From assembly GCA_002723015.1 (NCBI GenBank), contig PBNG01000016.1, forward strand, positions 6,717 through 18,525: a DNA stretch of 11,809 nucleotides, given 5' to 3'. Positions 6,254 through 11,809 of the stretch are shown here, one piece after another (position 1 is the stretch's first letter; each line of letters opens with the position of its first letter). Source of the stretch: Roseibacillus sp. GTDB lineage: Bacteria > Verrucomicrobiota > Verrucomicrobiae > Verrucomicrobiales > Akkermansiaceae. The translations under genes were made by a program, and so were the position numbers. The notes under the pieces were generated by a model. That model was not told where the DNA came from. It ran no database searches and saw nothing but the letters and a program-made list of their open reading frames with translations.

Positions 6254-7360
6254 ATGCCTGCCCTGCCTCTCTCTTGCTTTATTCTCTTTCTTAGCGCGGC
6301 ACTTTTGCAGGCACAAGATGCGCAGCGGCCAACTCCTGCGCCTGCTCAAACGGCGGCGACCAAGGCGGTTCCAGACGGAATGGTTCTTATCCCCGGGGGC
6401 ACTTACCGCAGGGGATCCGAGCATAAATTCAAGCAAACCCGGGCCGAATATCCTGAGGAGAGCCCAATCCACGAAGTCACCGTTGACGGCTTCTGGATGG
6501 ACATCACCGAGGTGACCAACCGGCAATTTCAAAGATTTACTGATGCCACCGGATACAAGACGCAGGCAGAACGAGGTTGGGATTCGAAGGATTTTCCGGA
6601 TGCTCCGCCGGAACAACTCAGGGGCGGAGCCCTCATTTTTAAGCCCACGCCCCGCAAGGTCGAACTATTCCGACCAGGCGCAGAATGGCAATGGTGGCAG
6701 TTCGTCAGAGGTGCCAATTGGCGTCACCCGGAAGGGCCTGATTCAACCATCGTCAACCGCATGGACCACCCCGTTGTTTGTATAACTAATGAGGACGCGG
6801 CTGCCTACGCTCAGTGGTCAGGAAAACGATTACCCACCGAAGCGGAATGGGAGCGTGCTGCACGGGGCGGTCTGGATGACAAACTCTTCAGCTGGGGCGA
6901 TGAACCCAAACCTGGTGACAAATGGCATGCCAATGTCTATCAGGGGCAATTTCCGAACAGGAATACTGCCGAGGACGGATTTCCGGGCACCGCCCCGGTC
7001 AGATCATTCCCTCCGAACGACTATGGACTTTATGACATGGCAGGCAATGTATGGGAGCACTGCTCAGACCTCTACCGCCCCGATTACTACAAGACCTTCG
7101 TCAAGCTCCCGGAGCCCAAGGCCAACCCGAAGGGACCCGACAAACCCGTGAGTCAACCGATGGTCCAGCAATACCTGCAAACGAGGAATTATCCGGCCGA
7201 GGAGCCCTTTCATCGGCTCGCCTGGCTCTGGGTCACCAAAGGAGGCTCACATCTCTGTCACCACACCTACTGTCTTCGTTACCGCCCAGCCGCCCGGCAC
7301 TATTCGGAATCCCTCTCCCCGACCAATCATACTGGCTTCCGATGTGTCCGATCCCGGTAA
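6254..7360 (+). CDS. Formylglycine-generating enzyme (SUMF1 family) with signal peptide
   Basis: Formylglycine-generating enzymes oxidise a cysteine in the C-x-P-x-R motif of type I sulfatases to formylglycine, using oxygen and copper. The 368-residue protein has a signal peptide (1-20, LFLSAALLQA, cleavage probably before QD) and a SUMF1 domain over about 41-366: DGMVLIPGGTYRRGS (41-55), PIHEVTVDGFWMDITEVTN (71-89), HPVVCITNEDAAAYAQW (172-188), GKRLPTEAEWERAARGG (190-206), NDYGLYDMAGNVWEHCSD (255-272) and GFRCVRS (361-367). The block KGGSHLCHHTYCLRYR keeps both active-site cysteines, Cys335 and Cys340, with the C-x4-C spacing of genuine FGEs, unlike many SUMF1-domain proteins that lack them. 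No lipobox is seen. Export of a catalytically complete enzyme is unusual for bacteria, where FGE normally works in the cytoplasm. No sulfatase gene lies in the window. The gene is first of the rightward block, 48 nt before gpgS. Confidence 0.9.
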   Translation: MPALPLSCFILFLSAALLQAQDAQRPTPAPAQTAATKAVPDGMVLIPGGTYRRGSEHKFKQTRAEYPEESPIHEVTVDGFWMDITEVTNRQFQRFTDATGYKTQAERGWDSKDFPDAPPEQLRGGALIFKPTPRKVELFRPGAEWQWWQFVRGANWRHPEGPDSTIVNRMDHPVVCITNEDAAAYAQWSGKRLPTEAEWERAARGGLDDKLFSWGDEPKPGDKWHANVYQGQFPNRNTAEDGFPGTAPVRSFPPNDYGLYDMAGNVWEHCSDLYRPDYYKTFVKLPEPKANPKGPDKPVSQPMVQQYLQTRNYPAEEPFHRLAWLWVTKGGSHLCHHTYCLRYRPAARHYSESLSPTNHTGFRCVRSR

Positions 7361-7408
7361 CGAGCCACACGGTCACCGAATCACCAACCCAAGCACCTCT
7401 CTTCAAGC

Positions 7409-8443
7409 GTGTCCTGGCTGAAGTCTCACACCTTCCACCACCGGGAGTTCAGCGACCTCGAGGCCCTCTATCTGGCCAAGCAGAGGACCGGACTTAAGAT
7501 CTCTCTCTGCATCCCCACCCTCAATGAGGAAGAGACCATCGGCGAGGAAGTCATGATTCTTAAGAGGGCTCTCGTCGATGACATTCCCCTTATTGACGAG
7601 TTCGCGGTAATTGATTCAGGCTCCACCGATCGAACAGCTGAAATATGCACCTCCGGCGGGGTCGAGTTTGTTCACTCAGGAGACATCCTGCCCTCGTTCG
7701 GCTTCAAACGCGGCAAGGGAGAGAATCTCTGGAAGAGCGTCTATCACCTCACTGGTGACATCATCTGCTTCGTCGACGCTGACATCAGCAACATCCACCC
7801 CCGCTTCGTTTACGCACTCATCGCACCCCTCCTCCTGAGCCCGGACACCCATTACGTAAAATCCTTTTACGAACGCCCCCTCGTCCAGTCGAGTGGCGAT
7901 ATCCGGTCCTCTGGAGGAGGGAGGGTAACGGAGATCCTCGTTCGCCCCCTTTTGTCACTCTTCTATCCAGAACTGACCCAGCTGTTTCAGCCTCTCAGCG
8001 GGGAATATGCCGTCCGCCGTGAAGTGCTTGAGCGAATTCCCTTTCCGGTGGGATACGGAGTAGAGACCTCGCACCTTCTCGACGTCTATGAACACTGGGG
8101 CATGGAAGCCTTCGCGCAGGTCGATCTCGACAAACGAATCCACCGCAATCAATCCACCGCAGCGCTGGGACGCATGTCCTTCGGCATCCTGCAATCGTTC
8201 CTTGCCCGTCTTCGTGCGCAAGAAAAGATGACAACTTCCTCCGAACTCTCGAGTATCTATCGCGCTCTCGAAATTGCTGGTCCTCATTATCAGGAAATTA
8301 AGACCCAGATTATCGAGGAGGAACGTCCTCCCCTGATTGAGATCCCGGAATATCTCAGGAAATTTCCCCGCCTTTCCGGAACACTCCAGAGAGCCGCTCG
8401 GAATCGGGCAGACACCCGGGCGAGGCCCCCGGAGGGCAGATAA
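7409..8443 (+). CDS. gpgS: Glucosyl-3-phosphoglycerate synthase (GT81 family)
   Basis: GpgS transfers glucose from an NDP-glucose donor to 3-phosphoglycerate, giving glucosyl-3-phosphoglycerate, precursor of glucosylglycerate-type compatible solutes (and of methylglucose polysaccharides in mycobacteria). The 344-residue product has the GT-A fold markers of this family: WLKSHTFHHREF (3-14), ISLCIPTLNEEETIG (31-45), VIDSGSTDRT (67-76), the metal-binding D123-A-D125 in CFVDADISNIHPRF, LSGEYAVRREVL (197-208), GYGVETSHLLD (215-225) and DKRIHRNQ (241-248). Its length is slightly above the mycobacterial enzyme (324), with an Arg/Pro-rich tail (328-344). The start is GTG at 7409; it is the only reasonable start between the preceding in-frame stop (7358) and the conserved WLK..FHH segment. 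No Shine-Dalgarno motif precedes it. The next gene, another glycosyltransferase, starts 22 nt downstream, suggesting one operon and pathway. Confidence 0.9.
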   Translation: MSWLKSHTFHHREFSDLEALYLAKQRTGLKISLCIPTLNEEETIGEEVMILKRALVDDIPLIDEFAVIDSGSTDRTAEICTSGGVEFVHSGDILPSFGFKRGKGENLWKSVYHLTGDIICFVDADISNIHPRFVYALIAPLLLSPDTHYVKSFYERPLVQSSGDIRSSGGGRVTEILVRPLLSLFYPELTQLFQPLSGEYAVRREVLERIPFPVGYGVETSHLLDVYEHWGMEAFAQVDLDKRIHRNQSTAALGRMSFGILQSFLARLRAQEKMTTSSELSSIYRALEIAGPHYQEIKTQIIEEERPPLIEIPEYLRKFPRLSGTLQRAARNRADTRARPPEGR

Positions 8444-8465
8444 CCAGGCGCAGCAGACCCATCAC

Positions 8466-9920
8466 ATGTCCGTTGCCCTCGTCCATTACCACCTGCGCGC
8501 AGGAGGAGTGACCCGCGTCTTGGAACGGCAATCAAAAATACTCGATGATGCGGGAATATCACATGTCGTTCTGACCGGAACTCCCCCCGAGAACGGGTCA
8601 CAGATTCCGTTCCGCACAATTCAGGGACTCGACTACGCTGTCGCCCAGCCTCGTGGGGAGAGGGCATCCGATCTCCTGAAGCGAATGCGTGCAGCTGCCA
8701 CCGAGGTCCTCGGGCATCCGCCCCGATGCTGGCACCTTCATAATCCCACCCTCGGAAAAAACCCGCACCTCCCACAGCTCATTGCCGAGCTCGCCGAAAG
8801 CCAGGTCTCCCTTGTCATGCATATTCATGATCTCGCCGAGGAGGGCCGCCCGGACAACTATCGTACTCTGCGTCACAACCGGCGCACCTATCCGATCGCT
8901 CCGCAGATCCACTACCTTACAATTAACTCCAAGGACCTCACTCTTCTCCGGGCGGCAGGAATCCCTTCGGGACAGAGCTCGCTTCTTCCGAATGCGGTTC
9001 CCGCGGAGGGCCCTCCTGCTCCTTACCCTCCCATGGATGCATCGCATCCGCTTGTCCTTTATCCCGTCAGAGGCATCCGCCGGAAGAACCTCGGTGAATT
9101 TTGTCTGATCTCCGGACTCGCCCCTGAGCCTACCCGGTTCGCCCTCGCACTTCCGCCCGGAACACCACAACCGGACAGCAGCTACTCTCAATGGAATACT
9201 CTCGCTAGAGAACTTCGCTTGCCGGTACAGATGGGAGTGGTCGGGTCGGAGAACCCCGAACCCGGAGCCCGATCTTCATTTCCCGACTGGGTGCAGGCCT
9301 CCACCCACTTCATGACCACCTCCATTGCCGAGGGGTTCGGACTCTCTTTCCTCGAAGCGGTCACCCTGCATCGCCCCCTGTTGGGGAGAGACCTTCCTGA
9401 AATCACCTCGGATTTCCGCAAGCATGGCCTTGACCTCGGCTCTCTCTATGACGCCCTCTTCCTTCCCCGCACATGGATCGATGGCAAGCGTCTCCGCACC
9501 CTGATTGAAGCGCATCTCCAGAACCTGTACGTATCCTGCGGAGAGTCCTTGCCGTGCGATCTCGCGGATGAGACCATGGATGCTCATTTTAGTGACAGGT
9601 TCTTAGACTTTGGGAAGCTTCCTGAAGTCTTGCAAATGGAGGTCATTCCACGCGCCATCGCAGCCCCTGGTGAGATCCTGTGCCGGGAAAAAGGCAGGAT
9701 CGCTCCGGTGTCTGAGTGGCTGCCTGCAGCTATGAACAAACCTCAACAGGACATGGTCGAGGACCTCAGCCCCTGGTCACTGGAGACCTATCGTCACTCC
9801 CACATGGAACTATACGATTCTCTCGCACGCTGCCGACCCGCAAAACCTTGCTGGCTCGAGCCGAGAGAGGTCCTGCTCCAATACCTTCGTCCCGAGCGAT
9901 TTCATTTTCTCCGTTCCTGA
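8466..9920 (+). CDS. GT4-like retaining glycosyltransferase; candidate second sugar-adding step after GpgS
   Basis: The 484-residue protein has a GT-B fold. Its N-terminal half starts VALVHYHLRAGGVTRVLE (3-20, Gly-rich acceptor loop) and includes CWHLHNPTLGKNPHLP (88-103), VMHIHDLAEEGRP (117-129) and LPNAVP (174-179). Its C-terminal donor half has LYPVRGIRRKNLGEF (198-212), with the Arg/Lys pair that contacts the donor phosphate, and the EX7E motif Glu289-GFGLSFL-Glu297, typical of retaining GT4 enzymes. A long C-terminal extension (about 370-484) has no family I recognise. The start at 8466 (MSVALVHYH) is chosen because the fold begins there; the 43 residues upstream in frame overlap gpgS and look random. 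Sitting between gpgS and a HAD hydrolase, it may glycosylate glucosyl-3-phosphoglycerate or glucosylglycerate, as MggA/MggS-type enzymes do in Petrotoga; that is inference, and donor and acceptor are not shown by sequence alone. Confidence 0.85.
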   Translation: MSVALVHYHLRAGGVTRVLERQSKILDDAGISHVVLTGTPPENGSQIPFRTIQGLDYAVAQPRGERASDLLKRMRAAATEVLGHPPRCWHLHNPTLGKNPHLPQLIAELAESQVSLVMHIHDLAEEGRPDNYRTLRHNRRTYPIAPQIHYLTINSKDLTLLRAAGIPSGQSSLLPNAVPAEGPPAPYPPMDASHPLVLYPVRGIRRKNLGEFCLISGLAPEPTRFALALPPGTPQPDSSYSQWNTLARELRLPVQMGVVGSENPEPGARSSFPDWVQASTHFMTTSIAEGFGLSFLEAVTLHRPLLGRDLPEITSDFRKHGLDLGSLYDALFLPRTWIDGKRLRTLIEAHLQNLYVSCGESLPCDLADETMDAHFSDRFLDFGKLPEVLQMEVIPRAIAAPGEILCREKGRIAPVSEWLPAAMNKPQQDMVEDLSPWSLETYRHSHMELYDSLARCRPAKPCWLEPREVLLQYLRPERFHFLRS

Positions 9921-9922
9921 TA

Positions 9923-10780
9923 ATGAGCATTCCCCACCTGGAAACCTTTCGCGCTCTTCTAGACGAGGACAGCACTTCACCTGCCGACTGCGACCCAGCG
10001 CTTCCACGTCTTTCTGGAATCAAGGCAGTCATTTTTGATGTCTATGGGACGCTCTACACTTCGGGCCGCTACCGGGAAAATCTCCAAGGTGGTTCCACCA
10101 TCGAGGAGAAACTCCGAGCCATTCTGCTGACGCACCAGATTGAACCACCAAACGACCATCATCCCCTTGGTGCCAATCTTTTGAAATTGATCCAGCATGA
10201 GCATAAGGCCGCGAGAGCACGCGGCGTCCCATATCCTGAGGTGGAGATTCGCTCCATCTGGAGCCAGCTGCTCGACCGCCCCATAGATCACGTGATTGAG
10301 GACATCGCCATCCGTTACGAATGCATGACCAATCCGGTCTGGCCGATGCCCGGTGCATCCGAACTGCTAGCCAGCCTCAGGCACCGCCAACTCCTTCTTG
10401 GAATCGTCTCAAACGCTCAATTTTATACCCCTCTCCTGTTCCCCGCCCTCCTCCAATATTCGTTACCCGACCTCGGATTCAATGAGGCCTTATGTGTCTT
10501 CTCGTATCAACACGCGGCGGCAAAGCCCGGAGGAGAACTTTACAGGATTCTGAGCGAGCGACTTTCCCAACATGGGATCCTGCCACAGCAGGTCCTCTAC
10601 ATCGGCAACGATGCCAGCAAGGACATCCATCCTGCGTCCGAGGCTGGTTTCCGGACCGCCTTGTTCGCAGGAGACCAGAACTCCCTCAGGCTACCCTCCC
10701 GGAAAAGCGAACTCCTGCCACCGGACGCTGTTCTCACTCACCTCCTGCAGGTTCCACGTCTTCTTGGGGAGCGGCCATGA
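9923..10780 (+). CDS. HAD-superfamily hydrolase; candidate sugar-phosphate phosphatase
   Basis: The 285-residue protein has the four HAD motifs: I, AVIFDVYGTLY with nucleophile Asp39 (35-45); II, GIVSNAQF with Ser163 (160-167); III, Lys201 in HAAAKPGGELYRIL; and IV, LYIGNDASKDIHPASEAGF with Asp230 and Asp234 (225-243). A helical cap lies between motifs I and II (about 55-145), as in subclass I. Motif I reads D-V-Y, where classical phosphatases have D-x-D; Tyr at this place also occurs in 2-haloacid dehalogenases and in many uncharacterised DVYGTL proteins, so phosphatase activity is plausible but not certain. ATG at 9923 follows the glycosyltransferase stop by 2 nt (TGATAATG), implying coupled translation; reading from an upstream ATG at 9716 would overlap that gene heavily. 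By position it could remove the phosphate from a glucosyl-3-phosphoglycerate derivative, filling the GpgP/MggB role. It is not an obvious GpgP homologue. Confidence 0.85.
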   Translation: MSIPHLETFRALLDEDSTSPADCDPALPRLSGIKAVIFDVYGTLYTSGRYRENLQGGSTIEEKLRAILLTHQIEPPNDHHPLGANLLKLIQHEHKAARARGVPYPEVEIRSIWSQLLDRPIDHVIEDIAIRYECMTNPVWPMPGASELLASLRHRQLLLGIVSNAQFYTPLLFPALLQYSLPDLGFNEALCVFSYQHAAAKPGGELYRILSERLSQHGILPQQVLYIGNDASKDIHPASEAGFRTALFAGDQNSLRLPSRKSELLPPDAVLTHLLQVPRLLGERP

Positions 10781-10803
10781 CCAACGCCCAAGACAACCCG
10801 TGA
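10777..10803 (+). other. Eight-codon ORF (MTNAQDNP) ending in TGA, in frame with the DoxX-like gene
   Basis: An ATG at 10777 overlaps the HAD gene stop in the form ATGA and follows GGGGAG by 5 nt, the best ribosome binding site in this part of the window. It encodes MTNAQDNP and then meets TGA at 10801-10803. Three codons later (CAC CAT CCC) comes the in-frame ATG of the DoxX-like gene at 10813. It may be the original start of that gene, now cut by a nonsense change or a sequencing error, or a short coupling ORF. Confidence 0.45.
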
Positions 10804-10812
10804 CACCATCCC

Positions 10813-11226
10813 ATGGAGAGCCATAGAACTGACCCTCGCTCCATCGTCATGCATGCGGTGAGAGCCCTCCTTGCCATGGCGCTGGGCGTATTCTTCATAC
10901 GCGTTGGTCTTCTCCATTTCACCGATACGGATTGGTTTGAACCCATAGTGCCGCCCATTCTAGGGTTTTCACGGTTCTGGGTTCACCTCAGCGGAGTTAT
11001 CGAAATCGTCCTGGGCGTTGGCCTCATCATTCCCGCCTCGCAAAAACCAAGCGCCGCTGCCACAGCTTTATTCCTCGTTCTGGTTTACCCGGCCAATCTC
11101 AACATGTGGATCAACAATCTCTCTCTGGGAGATGGAACCACCCTGACACTGTGGGGACACGTTATCAGGCTTGCGCTACAAATGATCGCTATTGCCTTCT
11201 GCCTCTGGATTGCCCGAAAGCGCTGA
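10813..11226 (+). CDS. DoxX-like four-helix membrane protein
   Basis: The product from ATG 10813 is 137 residues with four predicted membrane helices: about 14-34, 53-74, 80-98 and 114-134. The first ends in GVFFIRVGLLHFTDTDWFEPIVPP, here given in two parts as residues 25-36 and 37-48; the R-x-G-x-x-H-F element with a following W-F-x-x-[IV]-[PV]-P is typical of DoxX-family proteins, and the second helix VHLSGVIEIVLGVGLIIP (57-74) carries the expected membrane Glu64. YPANLNMWIN (92-101) lies near the third helix. DoxX relatives take part in quinone or thiol redox chemistry in some organisms, but most, including this one, have no assigned role. The start is uncertain: 10813 lacks a ribosome binding site, Met13 (10849) is possible, and a better-placed ATG at 10777 is separated by one in-frame TGA. 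It ends the rightward block, 32 nt after the HAD gene. Confidence 0.85.
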   Translation: MESHRTDPRSIVMHAVRALLAMALGVFFIRVGLLHFTDTDWFEPIVPPILGFSRFWVHLSGVIEIVLGVGLIIPASQKPSAAATALFLVLVYPANLNMWINNLSLGDGTTLTLWGHVIRLALQMIAIAFCLWIARKR

Positions 11227-11695
11227 CCACCCGAGGCTCATTCTGTCTCCGTCAGCCACCCCATTGCGATGAAATGACCGCTTTCGCACTAGTGACAATC
11301 GGGCGTTAATCTTTTGCAAGGCAGCGGCAGCCTGATCCTTCTCTCTCAGGTATAACCATCAACGTGACGTAACGATCCCGCAAATACCCTGTCTATTCGG
11401 TCCACTATGCATGTTGATGGGTTTTCATGCGCGACTGATAAAAGGTTTCTCCAAACTCAATATGAGCGTTGTAGGTTAACCGTTTCATAACTAGGCAGAG
11501 CGGGGTCGTTCGTCACTCATTTTTTGTAGAGCCTGCCATCTCTGCCAACCGCTCCTTAAACTTCGTGGCAGGCGCCCAATGTCCCAACAGCGTTCCTCCG
11601 GCCAGCATGCCGAGGCGCCGGCCTGACGAACCCTCAGTGTCGGCTGAGCCCGCCCAAACATTCCGGCCTGAAAAACAGCGTTCTCGGCAACTTGC
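11227..11695. other. Region without a confident gene between convergent genes
   Basis: This 469-bp stretch lies between the end of the DoxX-like gene and the end of a partial minus-strand gene, so it should hold terminators for both directions. I find no hairpin followed by a T-run in either direction. It contains an 8-bp inverted repeat at 11531-11573 and two short minus-strand ORFs with protein-like composition: 11513-11608 (31 codons, MLAGGTLLGHWAPATKF...) and 11405-11488 (27 codons, MKRLTYNAHIEFGETFYQSR...). Both lie in the same frame as the partial gene at 11696-11809. They may be remnants of a decayed gene or chance; neither has a ribosome binding site. Confidence 0.5.
11531..11573. repeat. 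Perfect 8-bp inverted repeat with 27-nt spacer
   Basis: GCCTGCCA at 11531-11538 is exactly the reverse complement of TGGCAGGC at 11566-11573. On the plus strand a T-run (11520-11525) precedes rather than follows it, so it does not have the layout of an intrinsic terminator for the DoxX-like gene; for the minus strand it is followed by A residues. The role is unclear. Confidence 0.5.
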
Positions 11696-11809
11696 CTAGG
11701 CGTCAGACCGAAGGGTCTTCTCGTAACCAACAATTCTTTCGATCCAAGGATCTGATAGCTCCTCGAAATCAATATCACAATCCACCCGTTCCGCGATCGA
11801 TACCCCACC
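11696..11809 (-). CDS. C-terminus of an unrecognised protein (cut by window edge)
   Basis: A minus-strand frame enters from the right edge and runs 37 codons to TAG at 11698-11696. It reads GGVSIAERVDCDIDFEELSD and then PWIERIVGYEKTLRSDA. The composition (acidic, with spaced aromatic and hydrophobic residues, few Arg/Cys/Ser runs) looks like a real protein end rather than an antisense shadow, and another frame over the same DNA (from GTG at 11808) is rich in Arg, Trp and Cys. I do not recognise a family from so short a piece. The gene converges on the DoxX-like gene. Confidence 0.5.
   Translation of the reverse strand, partial: GGVSIAERVDCDIDFEELSDPWIERIVGYEKTLRSDA

Noticed and set aside
6207..6254. 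Longer hisA start at TTG 6254
   Set aside because: HIS6-type enzymes begin near MTKF, which is the ATG at 6206; the extra 16 residues would cover the only intergenic DNA.
5442..6515. Plus-strand 357-residue ORF across hisA and into the FGE gene
   Set aside because: It runs antisense to the clearly conserved HisA and out of frame with FGE, and shows no domain-like sequence.
8337..8465. N-terminal extension of the GT4-like glycosyltransferase
   Set aside because: It overlaps gpgS out of frame and the GT-B fold begins at VALVHYH right after ATG 8466.
11531..11573. Inverted repeat as intrinsic terminator for the DoxX-like gene
   Set aside because: The T-run lies before the stem on the plus strand and the spacer of 27 nt is long, so it is listed only as a repeat.
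11491..11808. 105-residue minus-strand ORF from GTG 11808
   Set aside because: The first third competes with a much more protein-like frame ending at 11696, and its Arg/Trp/Cys-rich content suggests a shadow; a small part is noted as a possible relic.

Overview
The window looks like chromosomal DNA of a Gram-negative bacterium, most likely from the Planctomycetota-Verrucomicrobiota group, with Verrucomicrobiota favoured. This is inferred from several GYF_2/DUF4190 membrane proteins, a eukaryote-type (HIS6-like) HisA, a formylglycine-generating enzyme with a signal peptide, and start codons that mostly lack a Shine-Dalgarno sequence. I see no rRNA, tRNA, CRISPR array or intact mobile element.

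The layout is two divergent gene blocks separated by only 47 bp (6207-6253). The left block is on the minus strand and reads leftward: hisA (5436-6206), an mtfA-like membrane-anchored zinc peptidase (4621-5436, start overlapping the hisA stop by one base), an unrecognised coiled-coil single-pass membrane protein (3458-4546), a GYF_2-DUF4190 protein (2927-3397), a secreted papain-like cysteine protease with two calcium-loop motifs inside its catalytic domain (1248-2741), a protein with two GYF_2 domains plus DUF4190 (278-1069), and the N-terminus of another GYF_2 protein cut by the window edge (1-122). Gaps of 155-185 bp (123-277, 1070-1247, 2742-2926) separate the last members. They show no convincing gene, promoter or terminator, so the leftward genes may not form one transcript. 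Apart from hisA, the theme is envelope proteolysis and membrane adaptor proteins.

The right block is on the plus strand: an exported formylglycine-generating enzyme (6254-7360), glucosyl-3-phosphoglycerate synthase gpgS (7409-8443), a GT4-like glycosyltransferase (8466-9920), a HAD-family hydrolase (9923-10780) and a DoxX-like membrane protein (10813-11226), with gaps of 48, 22, 2 and 32 nt. The middle three genes are the best candidate for a pathway: GpgS makes glucosyl-3-phosphoglycerate, the GT4 enzyme could add a second sugar, and the HAD protein could be the phosphatase. This would resemble glucosylglycerate or mannosylglucosylglycerate compatible-solute synthesis. The assignment of the second and third enzymes is inference.

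The right end (11227-11695) has no confident gene. It holds an 8-bp inverted repeat and some coding-like fragments. The window ends in the C-terminus of an unrecognised minus-strand protein (11696-11809).
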